The notes beneath the pieces were generated by a model. That model saw nothing but the letters and a program-made list of their open reading frames with translations. It made no database searches and had not been told where the DNA came from. A stretch of 61,954 bases of DNA from Rhodospirillales bacterium. GTDB taxonomy: Bacteria; Pseudomonadota; Alphaproteobacteria; Rhodospirillales; UBA2165. A program made the translations under genes and the position numbers. The DNA lies in NCBI GenBank assembly GCA_022823235.1, contig JAJDXO010000022.1:1-61954 (forward strand), written 5' to 3'. Below, one piece after another: positions 60,774-61,954 of this stretch; position 1 is the first letter of the stretch, and each line of letters starts with the position of its first letter.

Positions 60774-61954
60774 TCAATCGGTGGTTCCGGGCTCCTGGCC
60801 GCCATGCCAGTCGCGGAAATGGTTTTTATGGGTTTCCGAATAAGCGCCCGGCTTCATCTGCCGGTCGTAGAAATCAAGATCCAGGTGGTGGGCCTGGATG
60901 AACAGGGTCATCTGAATCGGATCCACCGTGGCCGGAAACTGCCCATAGGTTTCGTGGATATAGTTGCAGATGTCCTTGACGCACTGAACGCCGTTGGCGG
61001 ACGCCTGGGGCGTCGCGGCGTCGAATTCCGAATTGGCGGAGAGATGCGGTTTGACCATGCCCTTGGCTTCCCACTCGTCCATGGTCTGCGTCGCGCCCGC
61101 GATGGCCGCCTCGACGGCTTCGTCCATGGTCGGGTAGTTGGGGGGGCAGAATGCCTCGAACACGCCGGGCCGGCCCACGGGGATCGGGAACGGATCGGTC
61201 TTGGACTGGATAAACCTGAATCCGAGCCCCTTGCAGGCGGGCGTCCCGCCGAGCACGACGGTGGAAGAGAACCCGCCATAGACCCAGCCGCCGATCCCAA
61301 TTGCCTGCATGGCCAGCGCCAACAGCTGGGACATGAACGCGCCTTCCGCCAGCATCCCGTCCGACAGGATTTTCTCGAGCCGCGACAGGGTCATCACCTT
61401 CTTCTTCGCGAGAAAGCCGCTTTCGACCCATTTTTCGTTGCCGCAGGGCGCCATACCGTTCCGGTCATCGACCAGAAAGTAGCCGCCCTCCTCGCCGGAA
61501 TAGCGGCCGGCCTCGGCATCGCAGAAATTCAGGATCAGCTTTATCATGTCCTTGGTCACGTCGATGACCGGCATGAACAGGGTCGAGCCGGGACGGTTGC
61601 AGACCCACTGATTATGAGGCCAGACACCCGGCTCCGCGGGCGGCAAATCCATGCGGCCGTCATCCAGTTTCTCGACGAAGGCGTCGTAGAAGCCCAGGAT
61701 TTTTTTGCGGTCGTCCGCGTCCTCGTATTCCCGCATTTTCGTCATCTTGGCCTGATCGGCATTGATCACGTAGACACCGTCGTCATTGGTGAAGAAAAGC
61801 CGCGCCCGGTGCGAGCCCATCGCGGAGGGATAGGGTTTGCCGATGGTCTTGACCATGCCGCCGGGAAGTTCCGTTTCGGCGAGAATGGGCCCCGTGGTCG
61901 CGGTGGCGGCAGCCACCAGCATCGCGGTTTCCAGATCGTCCAGCCCGACAGGCT
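60774..61954 (-). CDS. Unrecognised protein, nitroreductase-like in part (5' end cut by window)
   Basis: The frame is open to the right edge; 393 residues are visible and at least the N terminus is missing (an internal ATG at 61922 is not a convincing start). SHRARLFFTNDDGVYVI and SQLLALAMQAIGIGGWVYGG are reminiscent of the two conserved parts of nitroreductase-type flavoproteins, but the match is weak. Conserved-looking polar segments are NQWVCNRPGSTLF, GNCANQ-like features are absent, and YIHETYGQFPATVDPIQMTLF is near the C terminus. There is no signal peptide or membrane segment in the visible part. Function unknown; likely a partner of the downstream aldehyde dehydrogenase. Confidence 0.6.
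   Translation of the reverse strand, partial: PVGLDDLETAMLVAAATATTGPILAETELPGGMVKTIGKPYPSAMGSHRARLFFTNDDGVYVINADQAKMTKMREYEDADDRKKILGFYDAFVEKLDDGRMDLPPAEPGVWPHNQWVCNRPGSTLFMPVIDVTKDMIKLILNFCDAEAGRYSGEEGGYFLVDDRNGMAPCGNEKWVESGFLAKKKVMTLSRLEKILSDGMLAEGAFMSQLLALAMQAIGIGGWVYGGFSSTVVLGGTPACKGLGFRFIQSKTDPFPIPVGRPGVFEAFCPPNYPTMDEAVEAAIAGATQTMDEWEAKGMVKPHLSANSEFDAATPQASANGVQCVKDICNYIHETYGQFPATVDPIQMTLFIQAHHLDLDFYDRQMKPGAYSETHKNHFRDWHGGQEPGTTD

Noticed and set aside
1-61954. CRISPR arrays, rRNA or tRNA genes
   Set aside because: No regularly spaced repeats of 25-40 bases and no rRNA- or tRNA-like sequence were seen in reading.

Overview
This window looks like a high-G+C chromosome segment of an alphaproteobacterium, probably Rhodospirillales-like. 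The evidence is the dense set of tripartite tricarboxylate (TTT) and TRAP transporters, the codon use, and the alphaproteobacterial-style palindromic repeats. No rRNA, tRNA or CRISPR array was seen. Most of it is substrate-scavenging metabolism, interrupted by three patches of lower-G+C genome-defence genes and by several gene remnants.

Left part (1-11.9 kb): a truncated B12-binding radical SAM gene, an SDR dehydrogenase, and two abutting decayed fragments (a DUF4338 protein and a polyketide-synthase ketosynthase). Then comes a coherent tricarboxylate locus on the minus strand: a TctC binding protein, a fused TctA-TctB permease, a PrpF-type isomerase, and the tricarballylate dehydrogenase pair TcuA/TcuB. 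A TctD/TctE-like two-component system is divergent from tctC.

Defence island 1 (12.06-17.5 kb, minus strand): a tight five-gene operon of beta-class DNA methyltransferase, BglII-like protein with apparently altered catalytic residues, ParB-like protein, SNF2-type helicase and DUF3883 nuclease-like protein. I do not recognise this combination as a named system, and it is the best candidate here for something undescribed.

Middle (17.8-36.3 kb): a TctA stub, two FAD monooxygenases, a TauD-type dioxygenase, a TRAP transporter, an aldo/keto reductase, an LVIVD-repeat protein, a leaderless ModA-like protein, a second TTT operon, an alpha/beta hydrolase, threonine synthase, and an alpha-E / circularly permuted ATP-grasp pair.

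Defence island 2 (36.4-39.8 kb, plus strand): a Fic protein, an integrase remnant, a small secreted protein, and a GIY-YIG-like gene overlapping a DUF6884/YaaA-like gene.

Right-middle (39.8-51.5 kb, minus strand): a polar amino-acid ABC transporter, then a TRAP - GlxA-type regulator - hydantoinase A/B - glutamine-amidotransferase-like gene set that probably forms one catabolic unit.

Defence island 3 (52.2-55.6 kb): a HigA antitoxin remnant, a GmrSD-like DUF262/HNH protein, and a DarT toxin with a NADAR-type antitoxin. The right end carries a CoxL-like molybdopterin hydroxylase large subunit without partner subunits, a TauE/SafE exporter, an aldehyde dehydrogenase, and an unrecognised protein cut by the window edge.

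One cross-cutting feature: all four TTT/TRAP operons have an inverted repeat just after the solute-binding-protein gene and before the membrane genes. All assignments come from reading the sequence and from family knowledge; no search was run.
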